A stretch of 52,296 nt of DNA from Planctomycetota bacterium. GTDB lineage: Bacteria; Planctomycetota; Phycisphaerae; Phycisphaerales; SM1A02. Both the position numbers and the translations under genes were made by a program. The stretch spans positions 1 to 52,296 of the forward strand of contig CABYSN010000002.1 of assembly GCA_902521645.1 (NCBI GenBank). Reading direction: 5' to 3'. Below the pieces are notes generated by a model, which worked only from the letters and a program-made list of their open reading frames with translations, did no database searches and was not told the origin of the DNA. Each line of letters begins with the position of its first letter. The stretch's first letter is position 1. Positions 44,723 to 52,296 of this stretch are shown here, piece by piece.

Positions 44723-46081
44723 ATGCTCACCATCCATACTCATCCCAAACCCCTTCTGATCGCTCAGATTCGAACCTTTGCGGCAGTTCTTGCCGTTTTT
44801 TTTCTGACGAATCAGATCTCAGGACAGGAGAACGTCCAGCCTGCCGGAATTCGTGTCGCAATTCGACTCATGGATGACGGAAGGGTCACGCAAGTCGTTG
44901 TCGAGAAGTGGGATAGAGTCGGGATACACGGTGCTTTCGGCACGCACCCATGGGGCGCGCTCGAGTATCTTTCCATGAAAAGAACTTTTCAGAAGTTCAT
45001 GGATCGATCTTCGGGAGCGGACTGGTTGATGCTCGGAGAATTGCAGCTGGAGCGGGATGATGTCCGGGGGGACAAGGAATCCGAGGCATCCTTCGTCCAG
45101 GCGCTCCGGCGTGACCCATCTCTGGAGGCGGGCATTCAAGCCGCTCGCAGCCGGGGGATGGAGGCCGATCGCCTTCGCGATGAGGCCAATCGCATCACGG
45201 CTGCCGAAACGCTCCGCGAGGGACTTCCAGAAGGTGTGACCTGGACGGCGAAGCCGTGGCCCATTCTCAGTGACGCGCAGCAGGATGACGCGGTCGCTGA
45301 AATGAAGAAGGACAGTCAGGCATTGCTCGAAGAGGCCGGATTCGAGAATGCGCAACCCGTCGAAACCGAGTATTTCCTGGTCTATTCCGCTCTTGCTCCA
45401 AGAGAGACGGCCTCACTTGTTCGTCAGCTTGATGCGATGTACTCGACGGTCACGAAGCTCCTCGGCATTCCCGAGGGATTGAATCTGTTCTGGGGCAAGG
45501 CGTCGATCTTCATATGCCGCACCTCCGACGAATTTCGATTGATCGAGGCACAGGCCTTCAAGAACATGGTCGCCCCCGGAGTCATCGGACTGTGTCACCA
45601 ACGTGGGCCGAAGGTCTTTGTGAACACCTTTCGTTCCGAGGACGACCTTCAATTCGCATCGACACTCGTTCATGAGACCGTTCACGGGATCATGCATCGC
45701 TTCATATCACCCGTACGTCTTCCGACCTGGGCCGATGAGGGTTTCGCCGAGTACGTCGCCGGGCGTTCCTTCCAAGGTTCTCCGGTCGATTCGAATCGTC
45801 GTCCGCAAGGCCTTCATTTCATTCGCAACGGCGGTGATCTCTCCGCCGTGATCGAGATGAGCTATCAGGACGGCACCTGGCCGGGTGACCAGGCCGTGGG
45901 CTATGCGGTGGGGTATCTGCTGTGCACGACCATGATTCAGGAGAACCCGCGAGGTTTCGCCGACTGGGTCCGTGCGGTCAAGGCCGGGAAGAACTGGAGG
46001 CAGGCTCTCGAGGATGAGTACGGCGTCTCAGTCGATCGGCTCGTCAGGTACGTTCGTCAGCGCCATCTCACCAATGATTGA
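44723..46081 (+). CDS. Secreted peptidase-MA-like (gluzincin) protein
   Basis: 'STLVHETVHGIMHRFISPVRLPTWADEGFAEYVAGRSF' (HExxH plus downstream E); signal peptide. Confidence 0.72.
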   Translation: MLTIHTHPKPLLIAQIRTFAAVLAVFFLTNQISGQENVQPAGIRVAIRLMDDGRVTQVVVEKWDRVGIHGAFGTHPWGALEYLSMKRTFQKFMDRSSGADWLMLGELQLERDDVRGDKESEASFVQALRRDPSLEAGIQAARSRGMEADRLRDEANRITAAETLREGLPEGVTWTAKPWPILSDAQQDDAVAEMKKDSQALLEEAGFENAQPVETEYFLVYSALAPRETASLVRQLDAMYSTVTKLLGIPEGLNLFWGKASIFICRTSDEFRLIEAQAFKNMVAPGVIGLCHQRGPKVFVNTFRSEDDLQFASTLVHETVHGIMHRFISPVRLPTWADEGFAEYVAGRSFQGSPVDSNRRPQGLHFIRNGGDLSAVIEMSYQDGTWPGDQAVGYAVGYLLCTTMIQENPRGFADWVRAVKAGKNWRQALEDEYGVSVDRLVRYVRQRHLTND

Positions 46082-46086
46082 GGGGC

Positions 46087-47013
46087 TCAATCCTCCTCGA
46101 GCACCCGTCCATTTCGAAGTCTGACGACTCGGTCCGCGTATGAAGCCACTTTGGGGTCATGGGTCACCATCACGATGGTCAGGCCCTTCTGATGTTTCTC
46201 TTTCAGAAGTTCCAGGATTGCCGTCCCCGTCTGCTCATCCAGATTTCCAGTCGGTTCGTCGGCGAGCAGGAGATCGGGGCTGCTTCCCAGCGCTCTTCCG
46301 ATCGCGACACGCTGCCGTTCTCCGCCGGACAATTCCCGGGGACGGTGTCGGTATCGCTCCGCGAGGCCGAAGTCCTTCAGAGTCGATCGGGCCAGATCCG
46401 CAGCCTCTCCGGATCGCATGCGCGTCCTGAGGATGATGGCCTGAGCGATCTGGGACAGCGCGATCATCACGCCCGAGCCGATGATGGCACAGGCCCCGGA
46501 GAGCACGACGCTTCGTACCGGCGTGCGCTCTTCCAGTGGCAGAAGACCCCAGTCTCCCGCAGCCATTCCGCCCAGCCAGGCTCCCAGGAAACCTCCGATG
46601 ATCGCCATCATGAAGATCACAATCCCCGAGCCCTTGCCGCGAGGGACGAGGTTCGAGAGCATTCCGTTCTCCAGCACATCCAGTTCCGGAAGCAGGTGGT
46701 AGAACTGGAAGACGAAGCCGATCGTCTTGTTGCGATAGTGGTTGGTCTTTCCTCCGTCCTGCAATTCGACTTTCGCTCCGCGGTATCGAACGTCACCCGA
46801 GTCGAGGTCCGGCCTGTCGAGACCGGCCAGAATGTGGAGAAGCGTGCTCTTTCCCGAGCCGCTCGAACCGAGAATCGCGACCCATTCGCCTTCCTTGACG
46901 CTGATCGAAGCACCATGAAGGACCGGAACCTCGACCCGACCGAGGCGATAGGTCTTCCGAAGGTCGTCGCCTTGGAGGATCGGTGTCTCGTTGTTCGTGG
47001 CGGAATCGTTCAT
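46087..47013 (-). CDS. LolD-like ABC transporter ATP-binding protein with unusual internal two-TM insertion
   Basis: Walker A 'GSSGSGKST' (aa 49-57), Q-loop 'VFQFYHLLPELDVLEN', signature 'LSGGERQRVAIGRAL' (aa 228), Walker B 'LLLADEPTGNLD', H-loop 'VTHD'; Q to LSGG spacing 125 aa versus about 52 in E. coli LolD. Confidence 0.93.
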   Translation of the reverse strand: MNDSATNNETPILQGDDLRKTYRLGRVEVPVLHGASISVKEGEWVAILGSSGSGKSTLLHILAGLDRPDLDSGDVRYRGAKVELQDGGKTNHYRNKTIGFVFQFYHLLPELDVLENGMLSNLVPRGKGSGIVIFMMAIIGGFLGAWLGGMAAGDWGLLPLEERTPVRSVVLSGACAIIGSGVMIALSQIAQAIILRTRMRSGEAADLARSTLKDFGLAERYRHRPRELSGGERQRVAIGRALGSSPDLLLADEPTGNLDEQTGTAILELLKEKHQKGLTIVMVTHDPKVASYADRVVRLRNGRVLEED

Positions 47014-48668
47014 TCGTATCGCAGGGCTTTCACGGGGTCGGTGTCAGCGGCCCGTGCCGCGGGGATCGCGGCTCCGATCACACTGAAGAGGACGGCTCCG
47101 CCCATGGTCAGGAAGGCGGTGAACCAGTCCATCTTGCTTGGAACCTCGTTGAAGTAGTAGACGCTCGGATCCCACAGAAGAAATCCTTGATGCAGGGCCA
47201 GGCCGACACCGACCACTCCGATGATCAGGAATCCGATCACCCCGAGGAGCCAGCGCAGGATCGAACCCTTGATCGCGGCGTGAATCGAGAAGACGACAAG
47301 CACGGCCGCGACCGTGAACGTCGTGATCGTCAGCCAGATCGGTGCCGGTTCGCCCAGAGCGTCATGGATGGCGTTGATGTTGGTCACCACCAACCATCCG
47401 AGACCCACGCCCACGATCGAACCGAGCAGGCCGATCACGAGTCCGTAGATCAGGAAGATGCCCAGAATGCCGGGACGCGACGCTCCGATGGCTCTGAGTA
47501 TGCCGATGTCCCTGGTCTTCTCGTACACGATCGACCAGAAGATCGAGAGCACAAGGCCGGCGCAGACGATGTACACGATGGAGAACAGAATCCTCATCAA
47601 TTCCCGTTCCTTCTGAACGGGCGCGATGATGGAGGCCAGTTGCTGCTCCCATGTCATCACCGAGACTCGGAAGGGGGATGGGGGCTTGACGGTGCGATCT
47701 TCGCGGTCCACGTTGTCGGACCAGAATCGATCATAGGCCTCGGATGCCGCGATTCTCAGCTGATCCGGGGTGAAGCCTTCATTGGCTCGCACGTAGATCG
47801 CGATCGCCCGTGCCGGACTTTCTCCGAGGACGAGTGGCATCCCGGTTTCCGGGTCCAGTTTTCCGGTTTGGTCGTACAGCGTCCCCGATCCCAGACGAAG
47901 CATCTCCTGCGCATCCTGGAGTGAGATGAGCACTCTGTTCTTGTCGATCTCGAAGACGCCGGATTGGAACTCGTTGACGATGCTGAACGCTCTTGATTCC
48001 GGTTCGATCGAGAGCCTGCCGCCCTTGATCGGAACAAGCGTCAATTCGACCTGCTTGCCGGGCATCCAGTAGTTCGTGTCGCCAGCCTGAAAACCATAGG
48101 TTCCATCGGCGCGACGTTCGTTGAACACCGAGATGTGCATGCCCAGCACGATGCCTGGCGCACCGGTGGCCGGGTCCTTCAGGCTCATCGCGGCTTCGGT
48201 CCGGTCCCTGCCGGGGTCCAGGCGCAGGTCGTCCGAAGGCAGTGACTCCGCATCTTCCATCGATGGCGTCCGCCACCAGAGGATGTCCTCATACTCGCTG
48301 ACCCGGTTGAAACTTTCGGGGTCGATCCCCCAGACCTGAACCGTCTCGACCATGTTGTTTCCATCGCCTGTGCCGTATGGCATCTCGATCAGGCCGAAGG
48401 TGTCGATGGTCGGCGTGGCTGCCGCGACTTCGGGAAGCGCCTCGAGGTCTTCGAGCAGATCCTCATAATGGGGTATGCCACTGATCGGGAACCGGATGAC
48501 CACGTCACCCATCATCGTCTTGCCCGATGTTCTGAGCATGTCCAGGAAACCGCTCATGACGCTCACCACGATCACCACGAGCGCGACGCACAAGGCGACC
48601 GCTGCGACCGCGATCCATGGAATGATCCGGCTGGTGAGGTATCTGTTGGCAAGGAGGGCGACGTACAT
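47010..48668 (-). CDS. LolC/LolE/FtsX-type ABC permease with extra hydrophobic pair before the last TM
   Basis: N-terminal TM + large periplasmic domain + 'IVYEKTRDIGILRAIGASRPGILGIFLIYGLVIGLLGSIVGVGLGWLVVTNINAIHD' and C-terminal 'DPSVYYFNEVPSKMDW...AAIPAARAADTDPVKALRYE'; 4-bp overlap with the ATPase gene. Confidence 0.93.
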   Translation of the reverse strand: MYVALLANRYLTSRIIPWIAVAAVALCVALVVIVVSVMSGFLDMLRTSGKTMMGDVVIRFPISGIPHYEDLLEDLEALPEVAAATPTIDTFGLIEMPYGTGDGNNMVETVQVWGIDPESFNRVSEYEDILWWRTPSMEDAESLPSDDLRLDPGRDRTEAAMSLKDPATGAPGIVLGMHISVFNERRADGTYGFQAGDTNYWMPGKQVELTLVPIKGGRLSIEPESRAFSIVNEFQSGVFEIDKNRVLISLQDAQEMLRLGSGTLYDQTGKLDPETGMPLVLGESPARAIAIYVRANEGFTPDQLRIAASEAYDRFWSDNVDREDRTVKPPSPFRVSVMTWEQQLASIIAPVQKERELMRILFSIVYIVCAGLVLSIFWSIVYEKTRDIGILRAIGASRPGILGIFLIYGLVIGLLGSIVGVGLGWLVVTNINAIHDALGEPAPIWLTITTFTVAAVLVVFSIHAAIKGSILRWLLGVIGFLIIGVVGVGLALHQGFLLWDPSVYYFNEVPSKMDWFTAFLTMGGAVLFSVIGAAIPAARAADTDPVKALRYE

Positions 48669-49046
48669 GGGCTTTGGTCCTGATCATACGTCCGTCAGTG
48701 GCCCTTGTCCTCTTTTTCGGTGGCCGGCTCATGGCACTGGGAAGCGCGATTCCCGAGGCATCACCGATCGTCTAGTGGAGCAGCATGATGAATTTTTTTT
48801 TATTTCTTGGCGATGGCCAGCGCTAAATGATATTTTCTAGAGTCTTCCGTCCGGCTTTCTCAAATCTCTACCCCGCCGGGCGGTAACAACATTTTTTGTG
48901 GTCGTGATATGGCCGGTGTTCCCGCAGATCCTGATCAAGAGGTCTCGCTGACATGAGATCCTCGTTTCAGATCTCGTCTTGAGCTCTCTCTACCGGCCCA
49001 TTCTTCGACCTTGCCTTTCCCTAACATTTGTTTGCAAAGAGAAAAA

Positions 49047-49655
49047 ATGACTTCTATCAAGACACTGCTTTCACTTTCGGCACTCGCCGTCTTCACATCC
49101 TCGGCCTCGGCCGACCTCATGTGGGACGAAGCAATCGACGGAGATCTCTCCGGTGACTACCTCAATCCGACCCAGCTCTTCACCAAGGGCGTCAACAACC
49201 ACGTGATCTTCACGACCGTCGGTTCCGGCGACAACGGCGGTCAGCAGGACCTTGAGTACTTCACGTTCACGGTCGATGTGGGCTACGAGCTTGCCGCGAT
49301 CATTCTCGATGGATTCGAAACCTCGCCGGAATCGAATCTCGGCTTCATCGGTATCGCTGAAGGATCCGTCTTCCCGACTCCTCCGAATGCGCCCGATGTC
49401 ACGAGCCTCCTCGGCTACGCCCTTCCGGGTGTGACCGACGTCGGTAACGACATTCTTCAGGACATGGGCAGCGGTGGGGGCAGTCAGGGCTTCACCGGCT
49501 CTCTTGGTGCCGGCACGTACAGTTTCTGGGCTCAGGAAACCGCTCCCAGCACGGACGTCTGGGATCTCAACTTCGTGGTCACTGCAGTGCCCGCTCCCGG
49601 TGCACTCGCTCTGCTCGGTCTCGGTGGTCTTGCGGCACGCAGACGACGAGGCTGA
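49047..49655 (+). CDS. PEP-CTERM-like sorted exported protein
   Basis: Signal peptide 'MTSIKTLLSLSALAVFTSSASA'; C-terminus 'AVPAPGALALLGLGGLAARRRRG'. Confidence 0.87.
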   Translation: MTSIKTLLSLSALAVFTSSASADLMWDEAIDGDLSGDYLNPTQLFTKGVNNHVIFTTVGSGDNGGQQDLEYFTFTVDVGYELAAIILDGFETSPESNLGFIGIAEGSVFPTPPNAPDVTSLLGYALPGVTDVGNDILQDMGSGGGSQGFTGSLGAGTYSFWAQETAPSTDVWDLNFVVTAVPAPGALALLGLGGLAARRRRG

Positions 49656-49688
49656 AAGGCCTGAGTATCGAGAATTCGATTGAATCCT

Positions 49689-49718
49689 CCGCCGTCGGAC
49701 GTTTTCGTCCGACGGCGG
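49689..49718 (+). terminator. Rho-independent terminator
   Basis: CCGCCGTCGGACG-tttt-CGTCCGACGGCGG followed by TTTCTTT. Confidence 0.88.
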
Positions 49719-49760
49719 TTTCTTTGCAGTGATCTGGTACCCTTTGAATACAGCCTATTC

Positions 49761-50978
49761 ATGGATCCCATGCAGATCATCCTCGTCCTTCTCGTCATCG
49801 GCAGCTTCTGCTTCGTGGCCTACTGGTCCGTCGCCTGGTGGCGTCTGGATCGCGCGATGCGCATGTCGATCTCGATGACGGAGGGTCGGCAGCTCGGCAT
49901 CCCCGAGGATGAATGCCCAAAGGTCTCGGTGATCATCCCCGCTCACAATGAAGAAGAGTTGATCGCGCGCTCCGTCAAGGGCATGCGCGCGCAGACCCAT
50001 CCCAATGTGCAGTTCATCTTCGTGCTTGACCGATGCACCGATCGCACCGAAGAGGTGCTGCGTGAGGCAATCGGTGATGACCATCGATTTCTCGTGCATT
50101 CCATCACTGAATGTCCTCCGGACTGGGCTGGGAAATGCAATGCAGCTCGTGCCGGAGCCCGACTCGCGATAGAGAATGCCTCGGACTACCTGCTGTTCAC
50201 AGATGCCGATGTCCTCTTCGATCCGGATCTGGTCCATTCTGCGGTCGCTTTGTCGCTGCGTGAAGAGGCCGACCTTCTGAGCGCACTCAGCACATTGACG
50301 ACGTCCAGCTGGGAGGAGATCGTCGTCCAGCCCGTCGCCTCGCTCAATCTGGTCCGCATGCATCCCACGGATGTCGTGAATCGCGCTGAGAATCCTCGGG
50401 CCTTCGCGAACGGTCAGTTCATGCTCTTCACGCGCTCGATCTATGAAACGATCGGAGGGCATGAGGCCGTCTCCGAAGATCTTCTGGAGGACATCGCCTT
50501 CGCGAGACTGGTCAAGGCCACTGGTGGTCGAGGCATCATGGTGAACGGAGATCACATGCTGGTGGTCTCCATGTACGACTCTCTGGCCTCCATGCAGGAC
50601 GGATGGAAACGCATCTTCATCGAGGTGGCACGTCGGCGCCCCCGTCGCCTGATTCATTGGGGCGTCCGTTCATTCGGCGTGGGTCTGTTCATGCCCGTCA
50701 CTCAGCTTGCAACTTTCGGTGTGGGGCTTCTGGTGATGACCCGAGGGGATGTCTTCGGGATGGTCCTGGCGATGGTCTCGGTCGCATTGGGGTTCCTGAT
50801 GCAGATCGCCGTCCTCTATCGCTTCTATTCCAGAGCGCACGCCGCCAGAATCGGAATCATCGGATACCACGTCGGGTGCGTGCTGGTGGGCATGATGATG
50901 CTTTCCGGGGCCTATGATCTGATTCGAAGACGCCCCATACGTTGGGGTGGACGTGAATACGTGCTCGAGCCAAGGTGA
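49761..50978 (+). CDS. Family 2 glycosyltransferase, membrane-anchored
   Basis: 'VSVIIPAHNEEELIARSVKGMRAQTHPNVQFIFVLDRCTDRTEEVL', 'YLLFTDADVLFDPDLV'; N- and C-terminal TM segments. Confidence 0.9.
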   Translation: MDPMQIILVLLVIGSFCFVAYWSVAWWRLDRAMRMSISMTEGRQLGIPEDECPKVSVIIPAHNEEELIARSVKGMRAQTHPNVQFIFVLDRCTDRTEEVLREAIGDDHRFLVHSITECPPDWAGKCNAARAGARLAIENASDYLLFTDADVLFDPDLVHSAVALSLREEADLLSALSTLTTSSWEEIVVQPVASLNLVRMHPTDVVNRAENPRAFANGQFMLFTRSIYETIGGHEAVSEDLLEDIAFARLVKATGGRGIMVNGDHMLVVSMYDSLASMQDGWKRIFIEVARRRPRRLIHWGVRSFGVGLFMPVTQLATFGVGLLVMTRGDVFGMVLAMVSVALGFLMQIAVLYRFYSRAHAARIGIIGYHVGCVLVGMMMLSGAYDLIRRRPIRWGGREYVLEPR

Positions 50979-50981
50979 ATC

Positions 50982-51788
50982 ATGCGCATTCTGCTGACCA
51001 ATGATGATGGAATACATGCTCCCGGGATCGCCGCCATGCACAAGGCACTGGATGGACTCGGAGAGATCACCACGATCGCACCTCTGACCGTCCAGTCCGC
51101 CACCGGTCACGGGATCACCTTCGAGGATCCACTGACCGTGGACAAGGTCGAAGTCAGCTCTTCATTCGATGGATACGCCGTTGACGGGCGTCCGGCCGAC
51201 TGCGTGAAGGTCGCACTCCGCTCACTCTGGGCGAGCATTCATGGTCCCGATTCACGCCCCGATCTCGTCATCAGCGGGATGAATTCTGGGGCCAACGTCG
51301 GCATCAACGTGATCTACAGCGGCACGGTCGCGGCTGCGATCGAAGCGGCATTTCTCGGCATTCCCGCGATCGCGGTCAGTCTTCACATCGGTGATCGAAA
51401 CCGGATCTTCTACGATCGAGCGGCCCAGGTCGGTCGAGCAGTCATCGATCGGGTGCTGTCTCATTCGATCGATCCTCATTCGGTCATCAACGTCAACATT
51501 CCGCGTACCGAATCCGCCGATGCGCCGATGCCTCCCGTGCACGTGGTGGAGATGAACACTGCGGCAGGTGGATCCACCTACGAGCATCGAACGAGCCCTG
51601 CCGGTCGGAATTATTACTGGGCCTGTGGGAGCGGACTCGAATTCGATCACACCGCGAAAGGGTCAGACGTCGAAGCACTTCTCGAACGTGCCGTGACCGT
51701 CACGCCGCTCAGTTACGATCTCACGGATCATGCACGCATGAATTCCTGGCGCGAGCGGCTTCAGACGCCTTGCGACGGCGAGCCTTGA
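50982..51788 (+). CDS. surE: 5'/3'-nucleotidase SurE
   Basis: 'MRILLTNDDGIHAPGIAAMHKAL', 'APLTVQSATGHGITF', 'DLVISGMNSGANVGINVIYSGTVAAAIEAAFLGIPAIAVS'. Confidence 0.96.
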   Translation: MRILLTNDDGIHAPGIAAMHKALDGLGEITTIAPLTVQSATGHGITFEDPLTVDKVEVSSSFDGYAVDGRPADCVKVALRSLWASIHGPDSRPDLVISGMNSGANVGINVIYSGTVAAAIEAAFLGIPAIAVSLHIGDRNRIFYDRAAQVGRAVIDRVLSHSIDPHSVINVNIPRTESADAPMPPVHVVEMNTAAGGSTYEHRTSPAGRNYYWACGSGLEFDHTAKGSDVEALLERAVTVTPLSYDLTDHARMNSWRERLQTPCDGEP

Positions 51789-51834
51789 CGTCGAATCATG
51801 TTCTTGATCTTCCGCAGGGGACGCCTCTCCCGTG

Positions 51835-52296
51835 TCATCGAAGCAGGATTCTCAACTTGACGTCGAAGGTCGCTTCGCCCTTGAGTTCATCCAGCTTCTT
51901 GCCCTTGGCACGCCATCGATAGAGCGAATCCAGAATGGGCTCGTCCAGTCGGTTGTCACCGCTTGATTCAAGGATCTTCGCTTTGGTGGGGCGTCCGTTG
52001 CTGGCGAAGCAGATCTCGACCAGAGGGTTTCCGAAGCGGGCACTCAACTGAGTGAGGGTGTCCAGGACCGGACGTCGCGTCTGCAATTCGACACCCTGTG
52101 CCGCGAGTGGGCGGCCCCGCGTCCAGAGTTCCCGAGGGACCTCGATGACACTGGTCGCATCGGATTCCCTGTCCGCCGGCGTGGTCGCGTCACCCGGGTC
52201 GTCTTCGCCGTCTCCTGGGCCTTCCTTCGGACCTGGTTTCGGATCGGGCGCGGTAGGTTTGGGTTCGCTGGGATCCGGCGCCTTTTCGGGTGCGGG
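51835..52296 (-). CDS. TonB C-terminal-domain-like protein with Pro-rich linker, truncated by window edge
   Basis: Frame stays open to 52296: '...PAPEKAPDPSEPKPTAPDPKPGPKEGPGDGED...' then 'NPLVEICFASNGRPTKAKILESSGDNRLDEPILDSLYRWRAKGKKLDELKGEATFDVKLRILLR'. Confidence 0.65.
   Translation of the reverse strand, partial: PAPEKAPDPSEPKPTAPDPKPGPKEGPGDGEDDPGDATTPADRESDATSVIEVPRELWTRGRPLAAQGVELQTRRPVLDTLTQLSARFGNPLVEICFASNGRPTKAKILESSGDNRLDEPILDSLYRWRAKGKKLDELKGEATFDVKLRILLR

Noticed and set aside
42748-44877. 709-aa plus-strand ORF antisense to clpC
   Set aside because: Lies opposite a clear ClpC; composition ([16 protein letters not shown]...) looks like antisense translation of GC-rich coding DNA
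46087-47013. Possibility that the ABC ATPase insertion is a frameshift artefact
   Set aside because: Frame and motifs are continuous on both sides, and the insert is hydrophobic with sensible flanking charges, so a true in-frame insertion is more likely; assembly chimera cannot be excluded
46159-47924. 332- and 313-aa plus-strand ORFs opposite the ABC ATPase/permease
   Set aside because: Antisense shadows of ABC genes with clear motifs
1-52296. Phage, toxin-antitoxin, restriction-modification or secondary-metabolite cluster
   Set aside because: No recognisable capsid, integrase, TA, methyltransferase, NRPS or PKS genes in any frame

Overview
The window is a GC-rich, gene-dense chromosomal segment, most likely from a Phycisphaerae-like planctomycete. 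This placement is inferred from 'PAPG...LLGLGGLAARRRR' C-termini, dockerin-like 'GADLxxLLxxWGLC' C-termini, a c-type cytochrome domain (CWKCH), KdsA and McsA/McsB. I see about 40 protein genes, two tRNAs (Arg-TCT, Glu-CTC), several hairpin terminators and one coding tandem repeat. I see no CRISPR array, IS element, prophage or rRNA. Most genes are ordinary housekeeping or envelope genes. The most unusual item is a two-gene operon at 46087-48668 that resembles a LolD/LolE-type ABC transporter. Its ATPase carries an in-frame insertion of about 73 aa with two hydrophobic segments, placed between the Q-loop and the LSGGE signature. Its FtsX/LolE-type permease separately carries an insertion of about 50-59 aa with two hydrophobic segments, placed between canonical TM3 and TM4. 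This suggests an ABC transporter whose nucleotide-binding subunit is itself membrane-anchored and may pack against extra helices in its permease. Secondary points of interest are an unlinked McsA-McsB / ClpC set with a degenerate allosteric motif, an orphan nuoC, two Y-family polymerase loci, and shared C-terminal sorting-type modules. All calls come from reading the sequence and motif memory; no searches were run.
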